NCBI GenBank assembly: GCA_028822445.1
Contig: JAPKDQ010000002.1
Location: 248,001-312,000 of the forward strand
DNA length: 64,000 nucleotides
Direction of reading: 5' to 3'
From: Rhodospirillaceae bacterium
GTDB lineage: Bacteria > Pseudomonadota > Alphaproteobacteria > Rhodospirillales > Rhodospirillaceae
The notes beneath the pieces are model-generated. The model ran no database searches. It worked only from the letters and a program-made list of their open reading frames with translations, and was not told the origin of the DNA. This document shows positions 27,666 through 36,408 of the stretch, one piece after another. The translations under genes and the position numbers were made by a program. Positions within the stretch are counted from its first letter, which is position 1, and the number at the start of each line of letters is the position of its first letter.

Positions 27666-28529
27666 TTAGTGAATGCGTTGTTTTAAATCTTTAACCACAG
27701 TTTCGATACGAGACCTTTCCGGCCCGGCAGGTGCGCGGGTTAGGTATCCTTCAAGTGTCCTCAACGCTTGTGTGGGTTGCCCAAGGCGCAAATGCAGAAA
27801 GCCGGCCTCGCGACATAATGCGACGCTGTCTGGCAGAAGCAATTGCATGGTTTTTAGAGTATCCAGAGCGTCTTCCATTTGACCGAGGCCGAGGCGGCGC
27901 GCCTTAACGTTATTCTGTAACCGCACGAGAATGTCTCGATCGCTTACTGTTTTATAGTGACGCGGTTCTAATTCTTCATTAGGCCCTGTCACGATTTTTA
28001 ACAGGTCGCGCAATGCCTGGGCGTCAAGAACGTGCCCACCGTGAAAAGGATCGAGAATGACACGGGTGCCATCATGACTTTCTAGTCGAACAAGGAAGTG
28101 GCCAGGAAAATTTAACCCGGCAACACGCCAGCCCTGAGACCGTGCTGTTGCGATATATAAAATTCCAAGGGCAACCGGCAGGCCCTTACGCCTGTCGATG
28201 ACACGCATAAGGTTAGCATTATCCAGGTCGTCATAATTATCCTCATCTCCGTGATACCGGAAAGTCGAACTTATTACGGTGGAGAGCACCCCGGCCATCT
28301 CGTGTGACGTTGGATTAATTTCACCCGGCCATAACTCTTCGGCGCATTTTTCAGCCGCGGCATACAAACTTTTGAGATGGATTCGATAAGTATTGATGTC
28401 AGCAGCTGATGGATCGCGCGAGGCTAACAAAAGTGCCGCTTCGGCGAGGTCAAATGCACCATCTCCGCGGGTCAGTATATCTGCGAGAGAGGTGGCGCTT
28501 GTAATTGATGATACTTTCTTAGGGCTCAT
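27666..28529 (-). CDS. SirB1-family transglutaminase-like protein with TPR repeats
   Basis: A 287-residue protein. The first two thirds hold a transglutaminase-like SirB1 domain: [20 protein letters not shown] (about 105-124) and [14 protein letters not shown] (about 136-149), where the His belongs to the family's putative active site. The C-terminal part (about 210-280) contains TPR-like helices ([35 protein letters not shown]). The biochemical role of SirB1 proteins is unknown. It lies directly upstream of gshB on the same strand and is probably cotranscribed with it. Confidence 0.85.
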   Translation of the reverse strand: MSPKKVSSITSATSLADILTRGDGAFDLAEAALLLASRDPSAADINTYRIHLKSLYAAAEKCAEELWPGEINPTSHEMAGVLSTVISSTFRYHGDEDNYDDLDNANLMRVIDRRKGLPVALGILYIATARSQGWRVAGLNFPGHFLVRLESHDGTRVILDPFHGGHVLDAQALRDLLKIVTGPNEELEPRHYKTVSDRDILVRLQNNVKARRLGLGQMEDALDTLKTMQLLLPDSVALCREAGFLHLRLGQPTQALRTLEGYLTRAPAGPERSRIETVVKDLKQRIH

Positions 28530-28604
28530 TTGATTAGTAGCCCTATTAGGCCAAATTTAGGTTTCACATTCATGCTCGACACACTAGTCATACATGTACG
28601 GTGG

Positions 28605-28763
28605 TCAATTGTTGTCCTTCTTAAGATCGATCACGTTTACCACGCGTTTATTAAGCGCGTTGGCGCCCGCCAGGGCCAGACAGTCATAATATCTAGCCTC
28701 ATGCCCCTCTGAGCCAAGCGCGGGCTTACCGAAATAAAGCAGTCGGTGCCTCGAATAATTCAT
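28605..28763 (-). CDS. Candidate small protein, 52 residues
   Basis: An ATG at 28763 opens a 52-codon frame ending TGA at 28605. An AAAGGG ribosome-binding site lies 8 bases before the ATG. The peptide begins MNYSRHRLLYFGKPALGSEG and continues HEARYYDCLALAGANAL, ending basic/acidic with VIDLKKDNN. Codon use looks coding-like (GCG, CTG, AAG mix). No family is recognised. In many alphaproteobacteria a YraN-family gene sits between rsmI and gshB; this peptide does not match YraN. It could be a real small gene, a remnant or chance. Confidence 0.4.
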   Translation of the reverse strand: MNYSRHRLLYFGKPALGSEGHEARYYDCLALAGANALNKRVVNVIDLKKDNN

Positions 28764-29000
28764 CGTTGTTGCCCTTTAGAAACAGCTAAAAGGCTAGCCT
28801 CTCTGTCTGGCAGGGCTTTGACCTTTATAAAGCGACCAAGCTTGCTCGATGTGCGATAAAATCTATTTAACTTGGACCACTTCCGCCCTTACTCGCGCAT
28901 CCATCAGCGAGAATCCGCTGGCCGGTTAGGGTGGGGGGTCCGGCACAAGGGCTCTCCCCACCAGCCATATCTTTGGACCCGCGGTTTTCGTTAGAACCCG
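28764..29000 (-). other. Structured-looking non-coding region between rsmI and the small ORF
   Basis: No coding frame is convincing here. On the minus strand two overlapping, mutually exclusive pairings are possible: GGTGGGG (about 28954-28960) with CCCCACC (about 28931-28937), and GGGTCC (about 28974-28980) with GGACCC (about 28934-28942). A 10-base palindrome AGGCTAGCCT is near 28791-28800. Conserved cores of RNase P RNA, tmRNA, SRP RNA and 6S RNA were looked for by eye and not found. It may be a 3' UTR, a leader of the small ORF, or decayed sequence. Confidence 0.3.
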
Positions 29001-29894
29001 TTAGTGGCCGTTCGATTGTGTTGCCTTCAATTCTAGCGCCCTAGCGTAGATTGAACGTTTCGCTAGCCTAGTCAGCGTGGCAACTGTTGCAGCTGCGTCA
29101 CGTACCGTCATAGTATTTAGTGCCTTTAGCAAGGCTTCGTCTATGTCTTGGGAGCTCATCTCTTCTAATTCTGTGGGCGGCCCAACGATGATTACGAGCT
29201 CGCCTTTTGGCCGCACAGATTTTTCGTATGACACTACCAGATCGCTCAAAGTGCCCCGGGTTACTTCTTCATATAATTTTGTTAGTTCTCGGGCGACGGT
29301 TGCGGGTCGATCCCCTAGGTACATAGATAGGGCCGCTAACGCTGCTGCTAATCGAGGACCGCTTTCATAAAATACCAGTGTTGCATCGATGCCCGCTAGG
29401 GACTCCAGGCAGTCTTGTCTGGCCTTCTGTTTCGATGGGAGAAAGCCGACGAATAAAACCCTGTCTGTAGGCAAGGCGGATACGACTAAGCTGGCTAAAA
29501 AAGCAGAGGCGCCGGGTACTGGGATGACCTTAACTCCTTCGTCAGCGCACCCAGAAACCAGTTTAAAGCCTGGATCTGAAATCAGGGGAGTGCCTGCATC
29601 TGAAACGATGGCGATGATTTTCCCAGTTTTCATATCGCTTATGAGTCTTGGCCGGACTTTCGGTCCGTTGTGGTCGTTATAACTAATCATCGGAGTTTTT
29701 ATGCCAAAGTGTTTCAGTAACTTTCCGGTCACCCGCGTGTCTTCACACGCAATCAGATCTGCTTGCCGGAGTACATCGACGGCTCGGAACGTCATGTCCA
29801 TAAGGTTACCGATCGGTGTGGCCACCACATAAAGGCCACACTCCAAATGTTGGTTCGAAATGGAGCCGGGCGGTGTCACAGGTTGCGTTCCCAT
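29001..29894 (-). CDS. rsmI: 16S rRNA 2'-O-ribose C1402 methyltransferase
   Basis: A 297-residue SAM-dependent methyltransferase (tetrapyrrole-methylase fold) that modifies C1402 of 16S rRNA. Diagnostic parts: GLYVVATPIGNLMDMTFRA (about 20-38), ACEDTRVTGKLL (about 48-59), VSDAGTPLISDPG (about 90-102) and VIPVPGASAFLASLV (about 115-129). The open frame runs upstream to 30125, but the start at ATG 29894 fits the family; longer versions would overlap the divergent LpoA-like gene. This rsmI/LpoA divergent pair is widespread in proteobacteria. Confidence 0.95.
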   Translation of the reverse strand: MGTQPVTPPGSISNQHLECGLYVVATPIGNLMDMTFRAVDVLRQADLIACEDTRVTGKLLKHFGIKTPMISYNDHNGPKVRPRLISDMKTGKIIAIVSDAGTPLISDPGFKLVSGCADEGVKVIPVPGASAFLASLVVSALPTDRVLFVGFLPSKQKARQDCLESLAGIDATLVFYESGPRLAAALAALSMYLGDRPATVARELTKLYEEVTRGTLSDLVVSYEKSVRPKGELVIIVGPPTELEEMSSQDIDEALLKALNTMTVRDAAATVATLTRLAKRSIYARALELKATQSNGH

Positions 29895-29950
29895 GAGGCT
29901 GGCGCTACCGTCCAGCTCATTGTGGGGGCGTATTTTGCGAGGTACATTGG

Positions 29951-31327
29951 ATGACCGTTTGGCGTGTTTTGCCATTTTTTGTGTTGGCCAGTTTGATGGT
30001 GTCGGGGTGTGGAAGCAACGATGTACCACGCTCTGCGGCTCAGGCAAAACAAGCGCGTGACCAAACGGTAATTGCGTCCGCAGAGGTTGTTGGGCAACAA
30101 AGCTTCCCTGTTTTAGCCCGCACACAGCTTATTCCAGGCCTTAATGCCGTTTTGGAAGCGACTATTCCGTCCCCTCCCCGTGACACCTACGGATTAGTGC
30201 GCGTTGGTCTTTTATTGCCATTAACCGGGCCTGCGGCTGATGTTGGCCAATCTCTCCTTAATGCAGCGCAGATGGCATTATTTGACGTGGGTGACGAACG
30301 GTTTGTATTGCAGCCCTACGACACGCGGGGCACCCCACGTGGCGCTGCTTTGGCTGCTGCTTTGGCTGTTGCGCATGGCGCGCAACTTCTTTTAGGCCCC
30401 GTGTTCTCAGCCTCAGCTAAGGCGGTCGCGCCCCAGGCCCGGGCGGCTGGAATCAACATGGTGCCATTCACCACTGACCCTTCCGTTGCCGCACCGGGCG
30501 TTTTTGTCATCGGGTTTCTTGCTCATGAGCAAGTCCGGCGCATCATATCGTTTAGTCGAGCCCAGGGTATTGAGCGCTTTGCCGTTTTGGCACCGGCTAC
30601 CCCGTACGGTGAAACTGTCGTCGACGCTATGTCACAGCTTATACCTGCGACCGGCGCTGTGTTGACGCGGGTCGCTTACTATGACCCATCGGGTGAGAAC
30701 CTGAACGATGTCGTGCGTTCACTTGCTGACTATGATAGCAGACACAACGCGCTTCTTGTGCAGCGTGCAGAGTTGGAATCTCGTAGCGATGCTGTCTCCC
30801 GAGTTGCTCTGCGGCGTTTGGAGCGGTTGGATACGATTGGTGAAGTTCCCTATGACGCTATTCTGATCCCGGCCAAAGGTGGCAGATTAATAGAGGTTGC
30901 TGCGCTACTACCATTTTACGATATAGATCCGGGTCGTGTGCAGTTGCTTGGCACAATGGTTTGGCATACCCCTGGTTTGGGAAAAGAGCCGGCTTTGGTT
31001 GGGGGGTGGTATCCGGCACCATCACCCCAAGGTAATGCGAGTTTCTATAGTCGGTACCGTAAATTATACGATGCTACTCCGCCTGCCATAGCGACGCATG
31101 GATACGATGCCATTGCCTTGGCGGCAGTGCTGGGCAGAACGCCGTCTAATGAACCCTTTTCGTCGGATAGCTTAGCATCACCAAGCGGCTTCTCAGGCGT
31201 TGATGGCGTGTTTCGCCTACTCCCAACGGGACTTTCTGAGCGCGGCCTTGCTGTTTTGGAAATCACCCGCGATGGTTCTGAGCCAATAGACCCTGCACCA
31301 GTAACGTTCGAAGCGACTCAGTTCTAA
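29951..31327 (+). CDS. LpoA-like penicillin-binding-protein activator lipoprotein
   Basis: A 458-residue lipoprotein with signal peptide and lipobox (LMVSGC, Cys20). The mature protein is a type 1 periplasmic-binding fold: RVGLLLPLTGPAADVGQSLL near 78-97, LLGPVFSASAKAV near 140, then GIERFAVLAPATPYGETV near 203. It corresponds to the C-terminal domain of E. coli LpoA, which activates the peptidoglycan synthase PBP1A; activity here is inferred. It is divergent from rsmI with a 56-base gap that must hold both promoters. Confidence 0.88.
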   Translation: MTVWRVLPFFVLASLMVSGCGSNDVPRSAAQAKQARDQTVIASAEVVGQQSFPVLARTQLIPGLNAVLEATIPSPPRDTYGLVRVGLLLPLTGPAADVGQSLLNAAQMALFDVGDERFVLQPYDTRGTPRGAALAAALAVAHGAQLLLGPVFSASAKAVAPQARAAGINMVPFTTDPSVAAPGVFVIGFLAHEQVRRIISFSRAQGIERFAVLAPATPYGETVVDAMSQLIPATGAVLTRVAYYDPSGENLNDVVRSLADYDSRHNALLVQRAELESRSDAVSRVALRRLERLDTIGEVPYDAILIPAKGGRLIEVAALLPFYDIDPGRVQLLGTMVWHTPGLGKEPALVGGWYPAPSPQGNASFYSRYRKLYDATPPAIATHGYDAIALAAVLGRTPSNEPFSSDSLASPSGFSGVDGVFRLLPTGLSERGLAVLEITRDGSEPIDPAPVTFEATQF

Positions 31328-31466
31328 AACCAGGGGTTTTATCCCTCCGGTGCCAAACCTCCGGGCGGCCGTTGTCAAAAGACCAGTGCCGAAAATACTC
31401 AGGACAGAATCGCGATCGGTTGCCCCGCCGGCAAGTCGGCTTTCCCTATGGAAACGTTCAATTGAG

Positions 31467-32225
31467 CTAGGGTTCCTGGGAGTAAATTTCTGTTACCAAT
31501 GTTGCCTTTAATTCATCTGCATATACCAGTTGGTTCCGCCCAACAATTCCATCTGGTCCAGCTAAATCAATGCCGTATACCGCCGCGTTCCAATCCTTGC
31601 GTGGTTTAATAAGGCTGCCCTCAAGGCTGCCACCGGCAAACAAACCGGCATTGCGAGAATACGCAACGATATCGTTACCCACATTGGTCGTGGTTGCTGC
31701 CTCTGCGCCAGCCCCTATTGCGCCGATGCTTATGCCGACATTCGCGCCGAATTTAAACTCGTCATCTAGAACGGCTTGCATGCCTTTATCAGTCAAGATG
31801 ATAAAGAGGATTTCTGCGGACTGTATGCCTGCTTGCAGGCCGATTGATCCCGACGTCATGCGATAGAAAGCAGGATCACCGAACATTCCTTCTTCATTTC
31901 TTTTCATTAGGACGCCGTCGCCGAAGCTACCCCCAATGATGAAGCCCGCTTTATAGTATGACGGTATTACTATTACCCCACGTGCTCGTTTAAGCATGGA
32001 ATCCAGCTGTTCGGATGGCCGGTGTTCTGCTCGGATTCTTTCGACGGCCACTTTTGCAGTGTCTATAGTATGTCGAGCATCCATAGTGTCGTCTGCGCGC
32101 GCCGGAGTGGTCATGCTTAGCAAGATTGTTGCAAGCGCGGTGATCATTGCGCGAAAAGTGACAGGTGCATTTTGCATTACGGACCTCATTGGTGTGAATG
32201 AACAGGCCGCAGGTTTATTTTTCAT
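31467..32225 (-). CDS. SYLF/Ysc84-domain lipid-binding protein, exported
   Basis: A 252-residue protein with an N-terminal signal peptide (hydrophobic MITALATILLSMTTPARA, residues about 27-44). The mature part is a SYLF domain: LKRARGVIVIPSYYKAGFIIG (quoted as LKRARGVIVIPSYYKAG), GSFGDGVLMKR, YRMTSGSIGLQAGIQSAEI, and FKFGANVGISIGAIGAGAEA. SYLF proteins bind phosphoinositides or other lipids; bacterial members are envelope proteins of unclear role. The ATG at 32225 has AGG seven bases upstream; Met13 and Met17 are alternatives. Confidence 0.85.
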   Translation of the reverse strand: MKNKPAACSFTPMRSVMQNAPVTFRAMITALATILLSMTTPARADDTMDARHTIDTAKVAVERIRAEHRPSEQLDSMLKRARGVIVIPSYYKAGFIIGGSFGDGVLMKRNEEGMFGDPAFYRMTSGSIGLQAGIQSAEILFIILTDKGMQAVLDDEFKFGANVGISIGAIGAGAEAATTTNVGNDIVAYSRNAGLFAGGSLEGSLIKPRKDWNAAVYGIDLAGPDGIVGRNQLVYADELKATLVTEIYSQEP

Positions 32226-32569
32226 TTTAAGACCTGGGTCGGTCGGCTTAATTTTCTGACAAAGGCGAGATGATTTTTAACCCCTTCTCTGCGGTTAATA
32301 CACCTGCGCCGGCGCACTTGATTATTAGTGGTATTTAGCAATAAATGTAGGCTTCGAGTAACGACCAAGTTATATAAACACTCACTTAATATTAGTATCG
32401 TCCTCATATCAAGTTCTCGATATGGCGTCCAAATTCTATCGGTCTAGGGCACAAAACACCCTTAGCCGGCGCTATGGTAACCGCTTGTAAAAGCTTAAGT
32501 AATACAGTGATCTGACCTTCGAATTGTGTACTGTGCGGTTCGAACTTGGTGAGAGTAAGGGGAGTCCCT
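32226..32569. other. Divergent intergenic region upstream of UDP-xylose synthase gene
   Basis: About 340 AT-rich bases between the divergent SYLF and UXS genes. The only clear element is an AAGGGGAG ribosome-binding site (32557-32564) 5 bases before the UXS GTG. No coding frame, RNA gene or strong terminator was seen. Confidence 0.5.
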
Positions 32570-33508
32570 GTGAAACGCATTCTAATTACCGGTGGGGCAG
32601 GCTTCATCGGCTCTCATCTTTGTGAAAGGTTGATGGCTGAGAATCATGAGATTCTCTGCGTTGATAACTATTTTACGGGTCGCCGCCATAATGTGGCTCA
32701 CTTGATGTCGCAAGCTAGTTTTGAGCTGATGCGCCATGACGTCACATTCCCACTCTATGTGGAAACGGACGAAATCTACAATCTAGCCTGCCCAGCTTCG
32801 CCGATGCATTACCAGTTTGACCCCGTGCAAACGACTAAGACCAGTGTGCACGGTGCAATTAACATGCTCGGACTAGCCAAGCGCACCCGATCAAAAATCT
32901 TACAAGCGTCCACGAGCGAGGTTTATGGCGACCCGGATGTCCATCCCCAGGTGGAGGGGTATAATGGCAACGTCAACCCTATCGGGCCTCGAGCCTGTTA
33001 TGACGAAGGAAAAAGATGCGCGGAAACGCTCTTCTTTGACTATCACCGCCAACATAACCTTCGAATAAAAGTTGGGCGCATTTTTAATACCTATGGACCA
33101 CGCATGCTGCCTAACGATGGCCGAGTGGTCTCGAATTTTATCGTCCAAGCCCTCAATGGAGACGACATCACAATCTATGGTGACGGCAGCCAGACTAGGT
33201 CTTTTTGCTATGTTGATGATCTAGTAGACGCCCTTATTCGCCTAATGGGCTCTGCTGACGCCTTCACTGGCCCTGTAAATTTAGGTAACCCGTCTGAAGC
33301 AACAATACTCGAGTTGGCTGAGCTCATAATCAAAATGACAAAGTCACGGTCGAAGATTGTTAACAAGGCTTTGCCACAAGATGATCCGGTGCGGCGTCGG
33401 CCAGATATATCACTCGCCAAGGAGGCGCTGGATTGGGAACCGCAGGTGTGCCTCGAGCATGGCCTAGAAAAAACCGTACACTATTTTAAATCTCTTGCGA
33501 CGACATAG
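32570..33508 (+). CDS. UDP-glucuronate decarboxylase (UDP-xylose synthase) family SDR enzyme
   Basis: A 312-residue extended short-chain dehydrogenase. The NAD site [10 protein letters not shown] is at residues 8-17 and the catalytic YxxxK in [11 protein letters not shown] (Tyr144, Lys148), with Ser/Thr in ASTSEVYGD. The block [13 protein letters not shown] and [11 protein letters not shown] are diagnostic for UXS, which converts UDP-glucuronate to UDP-xylose for surface glycans. The start is GTG 32570 behind AAGGGGAG; an in-frame TTG upstream is not needed. It is the first of three closely spaced genes with hldE and an I78-type lipoprotein. Confidence 0.88.
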   Translation: MKRILITGGAGFIGSHLCERLMAENHEILCVDNYFTGRRHNVAHLMSQASFELMRHDVTFPLYVETDEIYNLACPASPMHYQFDPVQTTKTSVHGAINMLGLAKRTRSKILQASTSEVYGDPDVHPQVEGYNGNVNPIGPRACYDEGKRCAETLFFDYHRQHNLRIKVGRIFNTYGPRMLPNDGRVVSNFIVQALNGDDITIYGDGSQTRSFCYVDDLVDALIRLMGSADAFTGPVNLGNPSEATILELAELIIKMTKSRSKIVNKALPQDDPVRRRPDISLAKEALDWEPQVCLEHGLEKTVHYFKSLATT

Positions 33509-33522
33509 GGCTACATCCACCT

Positions 33523-34992
33523 ATGACGCAACATGCTGCCGATTTATCGCATCACCTAGCTCGATTTAAGGGTCTACGCGTGGCTTGCGTTGGTGACGTT
33601 ATGGTAGACCGGTTTGTTCATGGTGATGTGCGCCGTATTTCACCAGAGGCTCCGGTCCCCGTTTTGCGAATTACGAGTGAGTCTTCACAACTTGGTGGCG
33701 CTGGCAATGTGGCACGTAATGCGGCTGCTCTCGGTGTTTCTGTTTCTTTCTTTTCTGTCATTGGATCTGATCGTGCCGGACGTGAGGTAACAGATTTATT
33801 ATCTCAGCTTGAAACTACAGAGACCTTTTTAAGGGTGAATGCGGACCGTGAAACAACGATCAAGAATCGTTTCTTTTCGGCGAATGGTCATCATCTTTTG
33901 CGCGCAGATCGCGAAACAGCGGACCCTCTGACTGTCGCAGATGAAGACAGCCTTACGGAAGCGCTTACCCGTGAAATTAGTCAAGCAGACGCCGTTATTT
34001 TGTCAGATTATGGTAAGGGGGTAGTGACCGAGTCTTTCGCGCGCGCAGCAATTGGAGCAGCTTGTGATGCGGGAAAGCCCATTGTCGTTGACCCGAAGGG
34101 TGCAAACTACAAACTCTACGCTGGCGCGACGGTGGTTACGCCAAATCGCGCGGAGCTGGCTCTGGTCACTGGTCGTTCTGTTGAATCAGCGTCAGATCTG
34201 GTTGCGGCGGCGCGGGCATTGTTCGAATCAGTTGACCTCGGTGCTGTATTAGTCACACGATCTGCAGACGGGATGACGCTTGTGCAGCGAGATGGTCAAG
34301 TCGATCACCTAAGTGCTGAAAGTCACGAGATTGCAGATGTAACTGGAGCTGGTGACACGGTGGTCGCAACACTCGGCGCGGCTATGGGTTCTGGTGCTGG
34401 GCTTTTGGATAGCGCGCGGCTCGCTAACGCCGCGGCTGGAATTGTTGTGAAGCGCCGCGGAACCGCTGTTGTCCGAATTCGAGAACTTACTGCTGCGCTG
34501 CTGCGCCGTGGCTTGACGGCGGTCGAAGCAAAGGTCGCAGATGATATTACTGCATCAGCCCGGGCGGCTCTATGGCGGGCAGAAGGATTGAAGATCGGTT
34601 TTACGAATGGGTGCTTTGATCTTTTACATCCAGGCCATGTCTCATTGCTCGAACAAGCGAAAGCGGCAAGTGATAAACTTATCGTAGGGCTGAATTCTGA
34701 TAGCTCCGTTCGTCGCCTTAAAGGCTCTGACCGGCCTATTCAAAATGAGCTCGCAAGAGCTACGGTCCTGGCGTCGATGGAGGCGGTTGATTTGGTCGTT
34801 GTCTTTGATAATGACACGCCACTCTCTCTTATTGAGAGTTTACACCCGGACGTTCTGGTCAAGGGGGCCGACTATGCAAAGGTTGATATCGTCGGTTCGG
34901 AGCAAGTTGAAGCGTACGGTGGACGGGTAATTCGCGCTGAATTGGTTGACTCTGTGTCGACAACCGCGACAATTGCCTCCCTAAAGGAGTGA
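33523..34992 (+). CDS. hldE: Bifunctional heptose-7-phosphate kinase / heptose-1-phosphate adenylyltransferase
   Basis: A 489-residue fusion. Residues 1 to about 330 form a PfkB-type kinase: VGDVMVDRFVHG, QLGGAGNVARNAA (about 62-74) and the anion-hole VTGAGDTVVATL (about 275-286). From about 345 there is a nucleotidyltransferase with TNGCFDLLHPGHVSLL (about 361-376) and KGADYAK. Together they make ADP-L-glycero-D-manno-heptose precursor for the LPS inner core. It is 14 bases after the UXS gene and 6 bases before the lipoprotein gene, so all three are one operon. Confidence 0.96.
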   Translation: MTQHAADLSHHLARFKGLRVACVGDVMVDRFVHGDVRRISPEAPVPVLRITSESSQLGGAGNVARNAAALGVSVSFFSVIGSDRAGREVTDLLSQLETTETFLRVNADRETTIKNRFFSANGHHLLRADRETADPLTVADEDSLTEALTREISQADAVILSDYGKGVVTESFARAAIGAACDAGKPIVVDPKGANYKLYAGATVVTPNRAELALVTGRSVESASDLVAAARALFESVDLGAVLVTRSADGMTLVQRDGQVDHLSAESHEIADVTGAGDTVVATLGAAMGSGAGLLDSARLANAAAGIVVKRRGTAVVRIRELTAALLRRGLTAVEAKVADDITASARAALWRAEGLKIGFTNGCFDLLHPGHVSLLEQAKAASDKLIVGLNSDSSVRRLKGSDRPIQNELARATVLASMEAVDLVVVFDNDTPLSLIESLHPDVLVKGADYAKVDIVGSEQVEAYGGRVIRAELVDSVSTTATIASLKE

Positions 34993-34998
34993 TGAAGC

Positions 34999-35391
34999 AT
35001 GCGTAATTTTGTTGTTATGTTCGGGTTGGCTGTGGCCCTGTCGGGCTGTGGAGCTATGGGTGAGTTTGTCGCCGACTATAATCCGTTCAATAGGGACGGG
35101 GCACCTACGATGAATGATGGGGGCGGCCTTGTTGCGGCGGCTATAGGCTCGGCCCGGCCCGAAACACTATTAGGTTGCCGCGGTCATGTTTTAACTCCGG
35201 CGATTGGAATGACCCTTGTCTCGTTTGGCGGACAAAGCCCTTCGAGCGGTCAATTCCTTCGTGAGGAAAGCCTCACGCCACCCTACCGTGTTCTTTCGCC
35301 TGGCGCTGCGATGACAATGGATATTGTGCCATCACGCCTAAATATCAATATTGATCGCAACAATCGCATTGTTAATTTGCGTTGCGGTTAG
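34999..35391 (+). CDS. I78-type peptidase-inhibitor-family lipoprotein
   Basis: A 130-residue lipoprotein with lipobox LSGC (Cys17). The C-terminal half matches the peptidase inhibitor I78 family: PPYRVLSPGAAMTMD followed by PSRLNINIDRNNRIVNLRCG, ending at a Cys that may bridge to the Cys in LLGCRG. Members inhibit serine proteases in the periplasm or have unknown roles. It follows hldE after 6 bases. Confidence 0.75.
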   Translation: MRNFVVMFGLAVALSGCGAMGEFVADYNPFNRDGAPTMNDGGGLVAAAIGSARPETLLGCRGHVLTPAIGMTLVSFGGQSPSSGQFLREESLTPPYRVLSPGAAMTMDIVPSRLNINIDRNNRIVNLRCG

Positions 35392-35747
35392 GGTGTCTAA
35401 TCGCCCACCGATGGATCTGTGAGAGCCTGCGACGGCCTGGGTGAGTGTTGGTCGCCGCGCCGCCGCCAAGCTTAAATTCTGTTAGGGCTGCATAAACCCG
35501 GCCCTCTAAGCCATCGGCAAACACCTCAAGTTAAGCTTGCTCTTATTGCGGTATCTTCAGCCTAACGAGGCCCCTGTTCTTTTGCCGGACAAGTGCTTTG
35601 TTTATCGTATGTTCCTGTGGGGGCAGCCTAGATAGCCATTGCGTCACATGACAGTTTCTCGTTTCTAGTGACGGCACCACCACTTGTCCTAGCGTCTAAA
35701 AGGTTTATGGTTCGCCGCGTTTTACGATCCTCAAAAGGACTTCGGCT
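35392..35747. other. Intergenic region upstream of panD
   Basis: About 355 bases with no convincing coding frame, repeat or RNA gene. It should hold the panD promoter. Immediately before panD an AAAAGGA ribosome-binding site is visible. Confidence 0.5.
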
Positions 35748-36290
35748 GTGGTTAAAGTGTTACGCGCTAAGCTGCATGGAATTCGGGTAACCGGGGCAGA
35801 TCTGCACTACCATGGGTCTATAACGCTCGATCCGGAGCATTGCGCCAAGGCGGGGCTTTATCCGACAGAATTCGTAGACGTTTGGAATAAAAACTCTGGT
35901 GCCCGCCTTACGACGTATGTGATTTATGGAGAGCCTGGATCCCGATGCTGCATCCTAAACGGTGCTGCGGCGCGGACATGCCAAATGGGCGATGAACTGA
36001 TCCTTGCTGCGAGCTGCGATATGGAACCGTCTAAGCTCTACGATCACAGCCCCCGAATACTGACATTCGCGCCGGGTAACGAAGTCGACCAGGTTTTGCA
36101 ATATGACGTCTTCAAAAGTGATGATTTTGAACACGACTTCCGGATAACGGATCTTGGTGAGGCTAAACAGCCCGTTAGCGTACACAACTATGCTAATGTC
36201 GACGTTAGAGCCATTCGCTCAGACCTTGAGGCTCAAGGCTGGTCGCGCAATGACATAGATGCGTTCATCTCCAAGCACCTGACTCGATAA
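35748..36290 (+). CDS. panD: Aspartate 1-decarboxylase with long C-terminal extension
   Basis: A 180-residue PanD, which makes beta-alanine for pantothenate and CoA. The self-processing site is [10 protein letters not shown], with cleavage expected between Gly23 and Ser24 to create the pyruvoyl group. Substrate-binding ARLTTYVI (about 52-59) and [12 protein letters not shown] (about 71-82) are present. The usual enzyme is about 115-130 residues; here a further ~73 residues follow PRILTF (about 107), ending in a helical, charged [20 protein letters not shown]. The start is GTG 35748 behind AAAAGGA. The function of the extension is unknown. Confidence 0.88.
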   Translation: MVKVLRAKLHGIRVTGADLHYHGSITLDPEHCAKAGLYPTEFVDVWNKNSGARLTTYVIYGEPGSRCCILNGAAARTCQMGDELILAASCDMEPSKLYDHSPRILTFAPGNEVDQVLQYDVFKSDDFEHDFRITDLGEAKQPVSVHNYANVDVRAIRSDLEAQGWSRNDIDAFISKHLTR

Positions 36291-36408
36291 TTATCAAGGC
36301 ACAGAATGGAGGGCCAGCGTTGCTTGAATAGACGCTCAAGCTTTATTCTATGCGCATGCGCACGAGAAAAAATACAAATACGACCAGATAAACCGGGCAG
36401 AAATTGAT
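36291..36408. other. Convergent intergenic region with a 12-base palindrome
   Basis: Between the panD stop and the nitronate-monooxygenase stop lies the perfect palindrome TGCGCATGCGCA at 36351-36362. Its position between two convergent genes suggests a 3'-end element, although no T-run follows. Confidence 0.3.

Noticed and set aside
28530-29000. RNase P RNA, tmRNA, SRP RNA or 6S RNA
   Set aside because: Conserved cores of these RNAs were not seen on either strand by eye; only anonymous hairpins remain.
29895-30125. Upstream extension of rsmI to 30125
   Set aside because: Would overlap the start of the divergent LpoA-like lipoprotein gene; the family N-terminus fits ATG 29894.
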